Part shown: positions 31,590-44,394 of the stretch, one piece after another | Position numbering within the stretch: position 1 is the first letter of the stretch | How the letters are laid out: every line of letters starts with the position of its first letter | Assembly: GCA_035079385.1 (NCBI GenBank) | Contig: JAVHKY010000056.1 | Coordinates: 1,612,001-1,676,000, forward strand | From: Aspidiotus rigidus | Taxonomy: Eukaryota > Arthropoda > Insecta > Hemiptera > Diaspididae | Reading direction: 5' to 3' | Length of the DNA: 64,000 bases | The notes under the pieces: generated by a model | Told to the model about the DNA's origin: nothing | Seen by the model: the letters and a program-made list of their open reading frames with translations, nothing else | Database searches by the model: none | Translations under genes and position numbers: made by a program

Positions 31590-31846
31590 TTTTCAAATAA
31601 TGGCATTTATAATGATTACCATTTATATAGAGCAATTTCACTATCTCTTCATTACCTTCATTTTCACGAAAAACTGGTTTTATAATTCCACATGAAGTTT
31701 CTTGGTAAACCCACACCTCTATATTATGACTTATCGACAAAACACATACCGGTAGGTATTTCAGTATGATCAGCATATTCCTGCGGATCAGATAATCGCC
31801 TGATTCTATAATTTAATTCCTCTATATTCAGACCAAAATAGTGTAT
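31590..31846 (-). pseudogene. OTU-type cysteine protease C-terminal remnant
   Basis: Two frames joined by a frameshift read EELNYRIRRLSDPQEYADHT and NIEVWVYQETSCGIIKPVF, KLLYINGNHYKCHY. The pattern I-x-V-Y ... LLY...NHY is the C-terminal part of OTU deubiquitinase domains, including the catalytic His. OTU domains fused ahead of Rep are known in several Helitron groups. Decayed. Confidence 0.6.
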
Positions 31847-31869
31847 ATAGGCTGCCCGCGAACTTTAAA

Positions 31870-33520
31870 TATAAAAACAACTGATATGGAGTGGGAAACC
31901 AAGAACGAAAATACGGAAGAGAATTGGGAAGAGTTGAGCCAAGTGTAGGGGCTTAAATTTTTAATTGGGAGAAAAAGATCGGATATGTACAAGTTGGAAT
32001 TGAGTAATGCCGGTAGTTGAGAGAGTTGGAAACTGTTTGTGAGTAATTACATAGGGTGGAGGTTGTTACTCATGTCCTGTTTTTGAGTAATTACATAGGG
32101 TAGAGGTTATTACTTATGTCACATTGTGAGAAGTAACCTAACTATGTCAATTTTGGAGAGCAGGACATGATGAAAAGAGGTGATACATTGTCAGATTAAT
32201 TATCTTCCTAATAACATATTTATACCTACATGACAGTGGAGCATGGAGACCAGGAGGAGATGAGAATTGATGATTTGGGTATGACCAGTCCTAAGTGAGC
32301 GGAGCCAATCTCCTCATGGTCGAAATTTCTGTTTTAGGAAGATCAGGGATGGGCTTACGTTAAATGATTCCAAATTTGTTCTATGGTTGCTTTTTTCATG
32401 TGAGTGATACTAAGGAGCTACGATTAAGAAATAATAACGGTTTTTAAGGTTGTAAGTAGTTACAAGATGGAGTCAGTAATGTTAAGTGAGAGGGTGAAGT
32501 TTTTAGGCGTGCGAGCAGTTTGATCGGTATAGGATAACTCATGTCAACCAAAATCAGAATAAAAGTTTTTGACGATTAGATAAATGATGTAGTATGGAGA
32601 ATTATGTGGGTGTGTTTTTTAGAGATGGGGTAGGGAAGTATAGACTTAAACCTAATGTAAGAGACATGTATTCAGGAAAAATAGAAGGAACGATTCTGCA
32701 GAGATCACATTGACGAAATGAATGTTGTAGTGAAGCTTTTGAACAGATTCTATTATTCAACCAAAAAAGATGGAATTGAAAGTTGTAATGAAAAACAATG
32801 GCGTTTACAAAGTCAAACAAGGAATGCAGAGATCCTCTTCTATGGAATGGATTGTTTTCAATATTGAGAATTGAATTCAAAATCTGAGTCCCAAAAAATA
32901 GATTGCATTTGATAAACTTTCTAAAATTGAACCAACTAAAGCAGGAGGGACTCAAAAAACTTGGAAAAAGTAAGACTTTTGAGCTGTATATGACAGACAG
33001 GGGATAGTAAAAAATTGTACTTTTATAGGAGTCAGATTTGAAAACATTTCAAATATTGGGAATCAAGCTAAGTATGTATGACAGAAGAGGATCTTAGAAA
33101 ACAGTGAACCACCAAATGAGTTGAAATTGAAGAAAGTTTGTACATCAAAAGAATATAATATCAACGGCCCCATGCACTCTTGACCTATGCCATATTTTTG
33201 AAATCTGGAGAAATGCGGTAGGTGTCTTCCACTGCAGTCAAATCTACAAGATATGTAGTTCTACTTACTCCATAATAATGAATATCCGGATGAATGAAAT
33301 ACCATTACAAAGATAAATCTTCTACAGTATTAGAAAAATCTATTATGAATTAATTATGAATTTTCTATTATTAGTAAAATAGAATTGCCTAGTCTATATT
33401 ATATGAAAATAGAATTGCCTACATAGAATAGACGAAATACAAACAAAGGTAGTGGAAATCAAAGCGCAGATAGAGAACTAGGGTGATAACATTATTGTGA
33501 TCACGTGATAGTAAAACAAC
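31870..33520. other. No recognisable gene; short tandem duplication
   Basis: Contains a two-copy repeat GAGTAATTACATAGGGTRGA at about 32,040 and 32,084. Open frames are short and lack motifs. The 5' end of the OTU/Rep Helitron may lie here but was not recognised. Confidence 0.5.
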
Positions 33521-33522
33521 CA

Positions 33523-33878
33523 ATTGGGATGTTAACCTATGTTTGGTAGCGCTAGAATCGCCTTCCTCTCTCGCCGCACTCGCTTGAATTTCTGGGTGAC
33601 GATTTTACGTTCAATGTATTCGGCCATAAGAAACGAGATTTTCAATTAGTCGTAGATGACTCAATACTTCACCATTAGAATTACTTCTTTCAGTTATCGA
33701 TTCTCTTGAAGTGTTTAAACGATTTATAGGATATAATTTTTTGATATTACGAATTGTAATAATTTAAATCGTATTTGAAAATTGCAAATTCCCCATCATG
33801 AAGCATGGTACGTTAAAATTATCCCCCACATGTTCGAGCACGGCTACCAACTTACGCAACTTGGGTTAACATCCCAAT
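33523..33878. repeat. 356-bp inverted-repeat element
   Basis: Ends are ATTGGGATGTTAACCTA and its inverse (rightmost GGTTAACATCCCAAT). No clear target duplication, so the exact limits are uncertain. Confidence 0.55.
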
Positions 33879-33884
33879 AGGAGA

Positions 33885-34060
33885 ATAAGCTAGCCCGGCT
33901 ACGTAGCCCGGGATATTTCTCGGAGATATAGTTCGGCTACGCGAGCCTGCCTACGCGTAGCTGTAGCTAAGGTGTGAAGCACTCCATATGTGCTGTACAG
34001 TGCAACTACGTAGTTCACGTGGCGTAGCTCAGGTGTGTGACGGGCCTTACTTTTGTGCGG
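33885..34060. repeat. GC-rich palindromic cluster
   Basis: Repeated GGCTACG/CGTAGC and GTAGCTNAGGTGTG motifs, including CCGGCTACGTAGCCCGG. It is GC-rich compared with its surroundings. Likely another small fold-back element. Confidence 0.4.
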
Positions 34061-34349
34061 TAGATCTGTGGGCGCTTTTTCCGATCGTTTTATACACGCT
34101 AGCGGGCATAAATACATCCGCTGTTCATTTCGGGTCAATGACGTCATACGTTAGTAGACATGGCTGATACAAAAACACCAGTGCAACCAATGTTTTAAAT
34201 TCGAAAATGCCCCTGTATGCAGGGTTCATATGCCAATGCATCCAGTATTCACAGACTGAAAAACAGATGAAAGACTGAATTTTTGTTGTCAAAGTAATGT
34301 TCGAAACACCTCGTCGTTTGAAACAATTTATTTTTTTTTTACAAACTTC

Positions 34350-35712
34350 ATTCTATTATCACCATAATGCCAATGCGCGCCATTTCCTTTCTGGGCTGGC
34401 TGAAGTATTTGCCATGCGAGCTTTGGAAGTAAGTTATTTTATAAATTTGCTTAATTTGATGGGTTCAATGAACCGATGTTCTTCCAATACTATTACTTCT
34501 AGCAAACAACTCGCAGGATACCGACAGTCGTTTGGATTTGACACCAATGAAGCCAGTATTAGACGCGTAACGGTCGATGAAATTATGCGGGATTATAGTG
34601 CCGGGTTCGATATTACCTCCAGCACATTAGATCTGATACAGAAACACGTACGTCCATGGCTTGTAATGATTAGTAAGTTATTTTAATAATTCAAAGCATC
34701 AAAGTTCTTTCAATACTATTACTTTTAGCAAACAACTCGTAGGATACCGACAGTCGTCTGGATTTCTCACCAATGAAGCCATTATTAGATGTACCGTCTA
34801 TGTGGCTCAAATGCCTGCATCCACAAAATGCGTAGCAGTTGACGAAATTATGCGGAATTGAAGTACCGGATTCAATATTACTTACAGCACATCAGATCTG
34901 ATACAGAAACACGTACGTCCATGGCTTGCAATGATTAGTAAGTTATTTTAATAATTCAAAGGATTAAAGTTCTTTCAATACCATTACTTTTAGCAAACAA
35001 CTCGCCCGATACCGACAGTCGTCTGGATTTCTAACCAATGAAGCCAGTATTAGATGAACCATCTATATGGCTCAAATGCCCGCATACACGAAATGCATAA
35101 CGGTTGACAAAATTATGCGAGATTAATGTATCAGTTTTCGTACACAAACACGTACGTCCAAGAAATGGTCCAAAATATAGATAGCTCGTAAGTCTACAAA
35201 AGTTATTGACAATTGGCCTTTGATATAAAGTATTGATTGTAATCCTTGAATTAGATATGAGAATGCATACCTGCACACTTACGGTATCATGAGCACTCTG
35301 AGGAAAGCAAGAAAGACAATGACGACCACGTTTACGGTGAAGTTGCAGGCAAAGATGTACGAACCATTGGTTGAAAAGTCTTATCCGAGGTGAGTATGAA
35401 AACATAAAACGTTCAACGAGAAAGCCTTCAATTTCATCTCAAACCCTACTCATAGAGTTTTTTACTTATTTACTATTCAGTTTGTGATTTCTTCCGAACG
35501 ATCTGCTCATAAGGAGAATTGAACCAACTGTGAAAAACAAAAAGAACTCACAAAACAGAAAATATCTAAAAACCCAAGAGTTCGAGAGCGGACAGTAATT
35601 TTCAGGTCGAATTCCATAACACAGAAGAATGAGATATTATATTGGCCGATGTTCGTGATATCGAATTTGGAGACAATCCATCACAAGTCCGACTGATGAA
35701 AGTGAGATATTC
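34350..35712 (+). pseudogene. Decayed multi-exon gene fragment with tandem exon duplication
   Basis: Exon-like blocks with good splice sites: one ends ARHFLSGLAEVFAMRALE before GTAAGT (34,430). The next starts after TTCTAG (34,501) with KQLAGYRQSFGFDTNEASIR and ends LIQKHVRPWLVMI before GTAAGT (about 34,673). This exon and its intron are then repeated twice (about 34,729-34,940 and 34,993-35,155), with stops and small deletions. Further blocks read LRKARKTMTTTFTVKLQAKM before GTGAGT (about 35,393) and LADVRDIEFGDNPSQVRLMK. I do not recognise the family. Confidence 0.45.
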
Positions 35713-36960
35713 CAAAATCTTATGACTGTTAATTAATTATTGTTTCTTTTTACCACTTATTTGCGTTCTCAAGAAAATAAAAAAGTCGAGTTACTCCGTA
35801 TTTCGAATGGACATGAAGATTACTTTTGTTTCGTGTTTCTCGTTTTGGGTTGAGTCTGTGATGGTTCATGATTGGGTAACGTTTTCGCTAATTTCATTGG
35901 ATCCCAAGCCTAGTCTACAAAACTTGAATATTATTCCATACTATTCACAAATTTTTGTTTAAAAAAAAGGAATTGAAGCTTTTTGATATCTGGTTCAGTG
36001 GGAATATTTTTAGTACCATTCAAGTGTCAATCATTTTTCAAATAAGTGGAGTCGTTCTTTGATCGCGTTCACTCATCATGCACCTACAATGTTTATAAAA
36101 TTTTGATGAGAAATTCGAATTGGTTTTTCGGTTCTGCTGTGCTGTTTGCAGTGCCATTCGAAGGCTAAATATCAATTTGCTATCGAATTTTTTTCAGTTT
36201 GGAGTCAACTAATCTTGAAAGTTTTATGTTAATTCAATTGTTTCATCACGTTAATAACTAATTTTTTTCCATATACGTGAACTGGTTTTTTACGTTCAGT
36301 TTTCAGAAGATAAAATTTGCCTCAGATATGTGTATTCAATTACTGTTTTCATTTTTTCATTATTTGCATTAATGTTGTCTGTATCTCAATTGTGCATTTA
36401 TACTTTGTTTTCCCCCGTATGGAAATTCTGCCTCCTCCCCATCAAAATTGAAAATAATTTTAGCTGGTCTCGCAGTTCTAATTGGAGTTCCGCCTTCCAT
36501 ATCTGAAATTTCAATTAAATATAGGTAAAAACACTAGATCTTGCGTTGTTTCAATATTGAATTGTTCCAGATTGTTTATCATTGTACTGGCAGCAGTTAA
36601 TTATTTTATTCGTAAAAGTATGATAAAACTCGAGAATGCAATGTACTCAAAAAGTAAAATATAACTTCTGTCCGGGCAAAGCCTTTTTCATTTTTTTTTT
36701 TTTTTTTTAATTTTACAAGTTCTTGCCTGTATTTGGGTTTTAAGCTTGATGGTGAATCAAATATAGATGCGTTGGATCTAATTTCCTATGTTTAGATGAG
36801 AGATGTTGTTTTGAAAGGATGGAGGTCATCGGCGAGAGTTGTTTAAATGGATGGTAAAATCTGATGGGTTCGGCAGAGAGGACCTGAAGATAGGCTTGCA
36901 AAATGTGGGTGGCTGTTACAAGAGAACTGAGATTATGGTATACACATGATGACGAAGATG
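35713..36960. other. No recognisable gene
   Basis: AT-rich, with a poly-T tract near 36,692-36,710. Short frames have no motif. 36,740-37,000 (-) may be the 3' end of the gypsy remnant but is not recognisable. Confidence 0.45.
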
Positions 36961-36969
36961 CGTTTTCTT

Positions 36970-37260
36970 TATTATTGAAAAAAACGACGATTTCAGCCAA
37001 GCAATTGAAATGTCTTCTTCCTTATCTCCAAGTTTTATTCCCAACCATTTTTTTTTTTTTAATTGTTTAAGTACTCAATATGGTCCTTTGTATGGTGTTT
37101 CAAGCGGGCGTTGGACTCTTCCTACTCTTACGTAAACATGTGTTACATCCTTAAGATCTGAATGGACAAATATTTTTTTCCCCTTTGCAGACGTTGAGGA
37201 AAACTGGATGTAAATTTTGGAAGACGTGGCAAAATTTTTAGACATACTCATGAAAGTCAA
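36970..37260 (-). mobile_element. Ty3/gypsy-type integrase C-terminal remnant
   Basis: Minus-strand reading includes KIFVHSDLKDVTHVYVRVGR and VQRPLETPYKGPY, followed by VLKQL and, after an A-rich tract, LGDKEEDISIAWLKSSF. This is the pattern of the end of gypsy-class integrases in insects (DL..CTHVFVR ... PL..PY.GPY.V ... ISIDRLKPA). The rest of pol and any LTRs were not seen. Confidence 0.7.
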
Positions 37261-37967
37261 CTATCTTGCCCTCCTCCGTATTTTTTATGAAATCCCCAGG
37301 TAGCCTTAGGGTGATTTCCAAAGCAAACTCTGCACAAGATGTCCCTGAATTGTCTTTAGGGGCGGCGTGAAGTCTCAATAATTCCCTATTTGAGACTGCT
37401 TATTTCGATTATACCGTCGACCTCGGATTTACACCCAGTTGTCTTTATGTGTTGTCCTTCAGACAATTTATTTGTAATTGTAATATCTCCCAACAAGTGA
37501 AAAATTTCTTGCATTTTATTATTAAATTGTTTATTGCTCGTATTGTCACTATCTTTATTATTTTAATCATGAAATCAACCTTTTCAGGATTTCCTTGATC
37601 TATGACAACCGAATTAATGATGACCATGCAGTCAGCAATGTGTACTACAAGAACATTGGCTGCAACGCGAGTAGTCCGATGGAAGAGAACGTTATCATTT
37701 TGATAGATTGTCATACCACAATTTCACATAATATTATAAACTTATTTTGCGTGTACTTCTCTTGTAGTTCACAGAATTTCAATATAAAATCAAATGAACC
37801 TATAATTGAATAGTATTCTTCATTTGCATTATCATTTTTTTCTCTTTCAAAAGTTTATTTACTCAGTAAAGTAGGTAAATGAGATTTCCTATGTTGATAG
37901 AACGTTGATTGATATAAACGTAGTTCACACCTATTTTTAAAAAAGACTATTATGTGACTGTGCTAAA

Positions 37968-38841
37968 TAGTCCAGTAAAATTAGCCATTGTAATAAACAA
38001 TAAATGGTACTGAAGCGAAATTTGGAAAAGTTGTTGGGAACTTTCTGGTGAGTCTTTTCCCGAGTTTCCCCAACATTCCGGGTGGCTACAGCGCGTGACA
38101 AGTCCGTATGTAAGAATCTAGATCAGGTATACCACGCGACGCGAGTCACCTATTACATTATTTTCGTTGGTACCAGTAAGTCGTAGATAGGGATTATTAT
38201 AAAAAAAAATGAATAATGATAAGTAAGAAAAGATAAATTTCATTTTAATCCTTTGTAAACTCAAAAATTCTCAATTTTACATGCTTTTGTAACTGACTTT
38301 CTACTTGTAAGTATTGAAAAATAAAAAGATTAGAAAATGGAAAATAAATTATGGTATTGATTATAAAGTGTTGATGTCCTCTTAAAATAGTAGATGAAGA
38401 ATCTATACCCAACCACATTAATTTGTTCCCGGGCCACTCGACGCGCAGAAACAATAACTCGCATTTTTGTATGGTAGAACACAATGTGCTGCGCAAATCA
38501 ATGTCAATTATACAGAGTAGTAAGAGGTGTTCACTTGTCACGCGCTGTAGCGGCGTAACAGTGCATACAGAAAAAATATGTAGAGAGCTTTTTTATAGGA
38601 AATTTTACGAGGAGCAATTTTTGTTTGAACTTTTTTTCTCTAAAATCATTTGTTTGCGAATGAGAGCTAGAAAATTAACAAAAATTCTTCTTTGTACCCC
38701 CCCTGGGAAAAGCTCCACCCGGAATGTTGGGGAAACTTGGGAAAAGACTCACCAGAAAGTTCCCAACAACTTTTCCAAGTTTCGCTTCTGTACCATTTAT
38801 TGTTTTTTTCGACCTTTAAAATGGCTAATTTTACTGGACTA
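37968..38841. mobile_element. 874-bp fold-back element with a nested inverted repeat
   Basis: Terminal inverted repeats of about 115 bp begin TAGTCCAGTAAAATTAGCCA on both sides and include GAACTTTCTGGTGAGTCTTT. Inside, a separate inverted pair GCTACAGCGCGTGACAAGT (38,085-38,103 and 38,533-38,551) suggests a second element nested in the first. No coding capacity. Confidence 0.75.
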
Positions 38842-39114
38842 AAATGAGCAGTTGAAAAATGAGTTATTATCTATCAAACGCTTTCTAATTTTATCAAGAA
38901 CTTTTCAAGTACAATGAGCACTTTGTATGATTTTGAGGGATAGACAGATAGCAATATATTCATAGCGCACCCACCACATACTTTTTCATTTTATAGAAAA
39001 TTTTCTTCAGTACCTATATTTTTTCGGTGAATTCTCTCAGTGCATTGTCTAGCTCGGTAGTGGATTATAGGCTTATTCTTAGGTCAATCACGTCCGATGG
39101 TACTGTACTGCTCG

Positions 39115-39818
39115 TTATGTATCCCAGTCAGTCTTTTTAGTGGCCAGAGGGTGAGGGGCTGGCTTCCTTAATATCGTGCTCCTAACCAACAGAAGGACTG
39201 GACAATGATCTGAAGAAAGGTCGTTCTTATTTACGGCTTCAGTGTAGTTCATGGAAATTCCTTTCACAACAAAGAAGTGAAGTAGGTCCGGAATCTTCCT
39301 AGGGTCTGACCAGTAAGTTGATTCAACACCAGTGATAGGTCTACTATTGAAGCTGTCCATGGCCTTACCGCGTTTGAATGTAGTTCTAGATGGTTGGAGT
39401 TGAAGTCTCCTCTAAAAATCCAGCCGATACCTAGGTTCTGAAATAAGCCTGAGAAAGTGGCCTCGTCGGCGCTTGGGCTGGCATTGGGTTGGCAGTATAC
39501 AGCAGTAATGCTGACAGTGTTTCCGTTGACTTTGGTCATAGTGGTCACTGCCTGCACATTTGGTTCTTGGCATTTGTAGGACTCATGATGCAGGATTGTA
39601 TTTCGGGCAAATATTACCGCTCCAACTTGCGCTTTGCCGCTAGGATGATGGCTGGAGTACATAGTGTAGTTTTGTAGTCTCTTGATGTAGTACCGGCCAA
39701 TGAAGTGTGTTTCCAATACTAGCGCAATTACAACTTTTTGACTTTATAAAAAAATTTCAAATTCGTGTTTCCTAATTAAAAGGCCATTTGCGTTCCAAGT
39801 TAAAATTTTAGTTAACAT
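39115..39818 (-). pseudogene. Jockey-type LINE ORF2, endonuclease domain, broken
   Basis: ORF2 starts at 39,818 with MLTKILTWNANGLLIRKHEF. An in-frame stop follows, then ETHFIG, SSHHPSGKAQVGAVIFAR, VSITAVYCQP and FRGDFNSNH, and after a frame change DLLHFFVVKGI and DLSSDHCPV. These are the Asn, Glu, Asp/Asn and Asp-His motifs of the apurinic-type endonuclease of Jockey-clade non-LTR elements. The reverse transcriptase is missing. Confidence 0.85.
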
Positions 39819-39883
39819 TATCACTTTATCTTCTTGTAAGGGGCTCCTTAATGGGGTTTAACGAAGGCATACTTATTGTTCTC

Positions 39884-40310
39884 TCAGCTGGATACCCTAG
39901 CCTCAATGTTTTGTACAGATATTCTCAGTTCTTGCAACAACTGTGATATTTTGGTGATAGTTTTATCAGGTTGAGTTTTACCTTCATTATTAGCTTCAAG
40001 CTGTTTTCCAAGAGCTGTGGCATACGTTTTGCCTAAGTTTCTATCTGCAGGCAATTTATAATCCTTGCTTTTTTCGTGGAGTCTTTTTTTTGCTGTAACA
40101 TGAGCAGTAGATTCTGTGATAGACTTAGTTTCATTTTCGTAGACTGGGCATCCTTTATAATTCGCCGTGTGGTTGCCTTGGCAGTCCGCGCACTTCATCT
40201 CCTTGTTATTTAGTCTTTTGACAATCATTGGTCAGGTGATCATTTCCGCATACTACACATTTCGGGGGTCTTCTACAGTATTTTTGACTGTAACCTATGT
40301 TTTGGCACCT
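39884..40310 (-). pseudogene. Jockey-type LINE ORF1 (gag-like) zinc-knuckle end
   Basis: Upstream of ORF2 on the same strand. Reads PPKCVVCGNDHLTND, then after a lesion KCADCQGNHTANYKGCPVYE, two of the CCHC knuckles of Jockey gag proteins, followed by a Lys-rich tail. The short gap to ORF2 (about 65 bp) fits the family's gene order. Confidence 0.8.
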
Positions 40311-40505
40311 TTAGCCTACAAATTAAAATCATTAAGTACCCCCAAATTTTATTTCATGCGCCGTAAAATTTTATTTTCAAATACTCTCGATCCACTATCG
40401 TGCTCCTTCCACCATCAAGCCTACTGTGTTTCGAAAAAATTGTCTCTATTCATAAAGATGAAATACTCCAGAACTTGTCAGTACCTATTTTAGGACACTG
40501 GAGGT

Positions 40506-40604
40506 ATTCTCGCTCAATGTAAATAAACGGAGGGGGGCGATGGTGAACCCATAAAGAACGTACATCACCTTTGGATTCAATGTTTGTTTACATTGAGCGA
40601 GAAT
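40506..40604. repeat. 99-bp inverted-repeat element
   Basis: Ends TATTCTCGCTCAATGTAAA and its inverse enclose a short unique centre. Small MITE or solo fold-back. Confidence 0.65.
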
Positions 40605-40619
40605 AATTCTAGTATCGAT

Positions 40620-41842
40620 CTATTTGTAAGCAGCTTATTTTATTGATGATATTTAGCCCATAGATAATGTATCTGTACAGGAGTAGCCCTAGTACAAGTA
40701 ACAATTTCTATTACGTGACCTGTCACAAGAAAACCCTCCTGAGCGTCCCAAAAAACGACCAAAGAAAAGAGAATGTTTCAATTTATTAAAACTACTTCAA
40801 GTCATGTAGGCCTATTTGTCTTCCTTGGACTCTTGTAAAGGTTTTCTTGTCACCGATTGTTGTGAACTATTGCAAGGAAACATCTCCAAAAGACCAAGAA
40901 ACATGCCAATTGATATTTTCCACTTGAGGTGATTTTAATAAATTGAAAAATAAACTTTCTCTTGATCACTTTTTTGGACATTCGGGGGAGTTTTCTGATG
41001 ACAGATCACAAATAAGTATTTGGTAACACATATCTGTTCCCCAAACTTGATCAATGTAAGTTACCAGCAGAACTCATTGGTAGTACTTAGCAGCGAACTC
41101 TTTGCGATCGTGACCGCACACTTGCCAGGAGTTCCGCTGCTAAGTTCTGATGAGGTATAATCCCGGTCTCTCGTGTGACATACGCGATTTTTCTCTGCTT
41201 CAGTTTGTAACATCATTTGTACTTGCAAAATAGTGTTATTATCGACTCTTTCCATGACGTTGCATGACTGAATATTTTCCACAATTTCTTGAAATGAAAC
41301 ACCATGATCATTGACTATAGGTGAGGTGGAATCAAGAAATAAGGTTAACGACCAAAATGAAAAATTGCATAACAGAAAGTTGAAAATCCCGACAGGCATT
41401 CCACAGCATACAGACCGCGTCAAGCATTTTTGTTTATACACTGAAGGGGGTTTCTTACGTGCCCTATAATCAGGACCATCTTGGGAAGAACGTGTAATTA
41501 TGCATACAAATTTGTCATGAAGGGAAAAATGAATTTTTAGTCCTTCACCCTATTTCCTTACTCCACCTCACTACATTTACACTTTGTAAGCATACGTACA
41601 AACCTATTGTTAAGATGCTGTCGCTTTTAGATAGTTTGCGCCAAAAAAAACAGATAGCGATCCCTCAGTTTGGAAAAATTTTACCACATAATAATACCAT
41701 TGACTATATACGAGTACGTCCTAGTACTAGTACGAGTACTTCGTACACAGCGCTTAACGTGAGACATCTGTTTACATTTTGTTGGATACGTGGAATGTTC
41801 GTTCTCGTTGTACTAGAGTACTAGAGTTCAAGCATTCATTCA
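40620..41842. other. No recognisable gene
   Basis: Short frames only; the one at 41,061-41,441 (-) has no recognised domain. Nothing else was seen. Confidence 0.45.
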
Positions 41843-42791
41843 TCTAATATATAAAGCAGAAAGTTTGTCCGTCTGTCTGTCCGTTTATAACTCGAGAACT
41901 ACTGGGCCGATCGCTTTCAAACTTTCAGGATATATTGTCCTCATCCCAGAGCAGCACATAGACTCATAAAAATAAAAATTTGACGGGGAGGTGCTGAGTA
42001 ATTTCAAAAAAGGGCGAAAACAATGACTTTTTTCAATATAAAAAAACGTGGTGGTGTAGCTTGCCATGTACGTTAGACCTACGCGCGTTGAGTGGCGCAG
42101 TTTCGAGAATTGAATTATTGTGATAACTCGAGTATAACTCATTTTTATGAAAAATTGAAGAGAACAAAAATTGTAGCCCCTGTAATTTCCTTTCGAATGA
42201 GCCCGGTTCCAGATTTTTAGGAGGAAATTTTGTGACTACAGTATTCGCTGTACTTCCATACTAAGCAAGTTATTTTATTCACAGTTTTAAAAACACCTAC
42301 ATAAAGGATTTTACATCCGGTATCTCATACAAGAACCAATGTCTAGACACGGTGCGCACTGCTATGGGCTAGCGGAAATTACCCTTTTTTTTACCTGTTG
42401 TCCGTGTGTTTTCTTAGGGACTGGCAAAATGTCAATGGATTTGTCTGTATTCTGCTGCGATGAATACAGGCTTCACGCGTTAAGTCAGCTCTCAAGTGAA
42501 TTAGTGTGTAAAAAATTTAATTTGGTGATTTTATTTTTGTGCGACTCGGAACTTTGATATATTTTTATAAGTACAGTCGCAGTTTTTGGTGTCTATTTTC
42601 TTATTTTTGACCTGAATAGTTGTAAATTTTGCAAAACTCTTTCCACTGTTTCTTTTTTAAAAATTCATCTGAATTCCAAGATACCTACAAAACACACATA
42701 CCTACAAGATACAGATACCTATAAAACACAGATATCTACTCAACACACAGCTAGCGGTCAGGCGCGCCGGAGGCGCGACGCCAACCGCTAG
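41843..42791 (+). mobile_element. Complete 949-bp non-autonomous Helitron
   Basis: The 5' end TCTAATATATAAAGCAGAAA follows A at 41,842 and continues with the GTCTGTCTGTCCG block and ACTCGAGAACTACTGGGCCG region typical of arthropod Helitrons. The 3' end has hairpin GGCGCGCCGGAGGCGCG, ACGCCAACCG and CTAG at 42,788-42,791, followed by T. Insertion is between A and T as expected. No coding capacity. Confidence 0.85.
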
Positions 42792-44390
42792 TTCAATATA
42801 TTATACACTTCGCTTACAAAGTGTATACCTACTGTATAGTCAATGGCTCTAGTGCTCTAGTTGTACCTGAATTTATACATTTACCCTACGCTTGGCTCGT
42901 GTTCCTAATGCACACCAGAAGAACCTTTTTTTTTCTTCTTCTTTTTCTTCGTCGTCCTCCCTGCGGTGTATCTTTCAATTCTCTACCATTAACTGCATAC
43001 ACTTTGTTTACCCTTTTACCTTTTCTTTGAGTATACAACTTATTCACAAAGGATTGTGTATGTGGCTTGAAATAAATGTAGGTATTAAAACATGCGTGAA
43101 TCATAATAACTTGGACACTTTCTTGCATTTTCAATGCAAACTGAAATTATTATTTTCTCTTCGATCCTGGAGCTTGGAACCCGCTATTGGTTTTGTTGGG
43201 ATACATAGATACGTGTCCGACACAATTCTCAAAATTACCGACCTTGACCTTATGCAAATTTTTGTAGGTACCTGGGTATTAATATTTTAGCAGCTAGAGC
43301 TCTAACCTAGTTTGGGAATTGGAGAAAAAAATTTAGAGGATAGTTGTGAATAGCCGATGTAATACCGGCTCATCTTATTCACTTCTTCTGCAAAATGAAT
43401 ATTCTACCCACGGTGATGCTACCAATACCTATACACGATCATATAAAATTAAATCAAAATACATACCCCACAAACTCAAAAATTATTGACTGGGAGCTCA
43501 CTGCAAATTTTTCAATTGGAGGGATCGAAAATCACCAGAGAAATGACGTCCTTGAAGTCTGGCAGAGCTGATTGGTTGGAGACAAAAATTCCGTTAGCCG
43601 CGTATTGTTAGTTATTCAAACTATATCAAAACTCATTATTCTAAGCCATATCACGTTTAAAGACCAATTGAGTTTTTGAGGTGGTCCTGACTAACCCAGA
43701 CCCCTCATTCCTCCGTTAGCATTTGTCCCGATACCTGTTGTACCATTTTACTTCAACGGCCAGACGACATCCACCTCATAACTTTGAGCCGTTGTTCAGC
43801 CACAGAAACTAATTCCTTTAAACCTTATGTTCTGTGTCTTTAAAAGTTTTTGAATTTGGGATTTGCGCGTAAAATCTGATAAACGTTTCCCTACATATCA
43901 CAAGAATCAGAAAAAAAAAAAAAAATTCAGCTCCACCCATTCCGTTTTGGCAGGGACCCTTTGTGCCAAAAGTGACACATAGGACGTTAGGGTCGTTTAG
44001 TGTAAAGCATAAAATGTCACGTTTTCACATGCGGAGAAGTAGTTTTTGCTCATGTTATAGCACCAAAGAAGATTTTCATGAGAGTTACAGGAGTTCCATC
44101 CATTAGAATGCCCGACATTATAGTTTTTCCAAGGTATTGTATTCTTTAATTTTAGTGTCATTTGAACAGAAGTGCTCTTTCGTTACAAACGGATATTTTT
44201 GGATCTTCATTAACGGGTGGCGCGATTGACTGGCCCAAGGAGAAGAGTTTAGGTAATCTCTGAAAGACCCACCACCAATCACCTTTCACCTCCTTATTAA
44301 ACGGTCTACTTCAGCACATGTACTGTTGAACCGAAAAATATAACCAATATTATCACTCGGCGATTAAATTAGTTTTTCACAATTCTTGAT
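42792..44390. other. No recognisable gene
   Basis: AT-rich with a few short frames. Nothing supported. Confidence 0.45.
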
Positions 44391-44394
44391 TTAA

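Noticed and set aside
42886..43290. Overlapping open frames on both strands near 43 kb
   Set aside because: Low-complexity Phe/Ser- and Arg/Lys-rich products of a TTC-rich tract.
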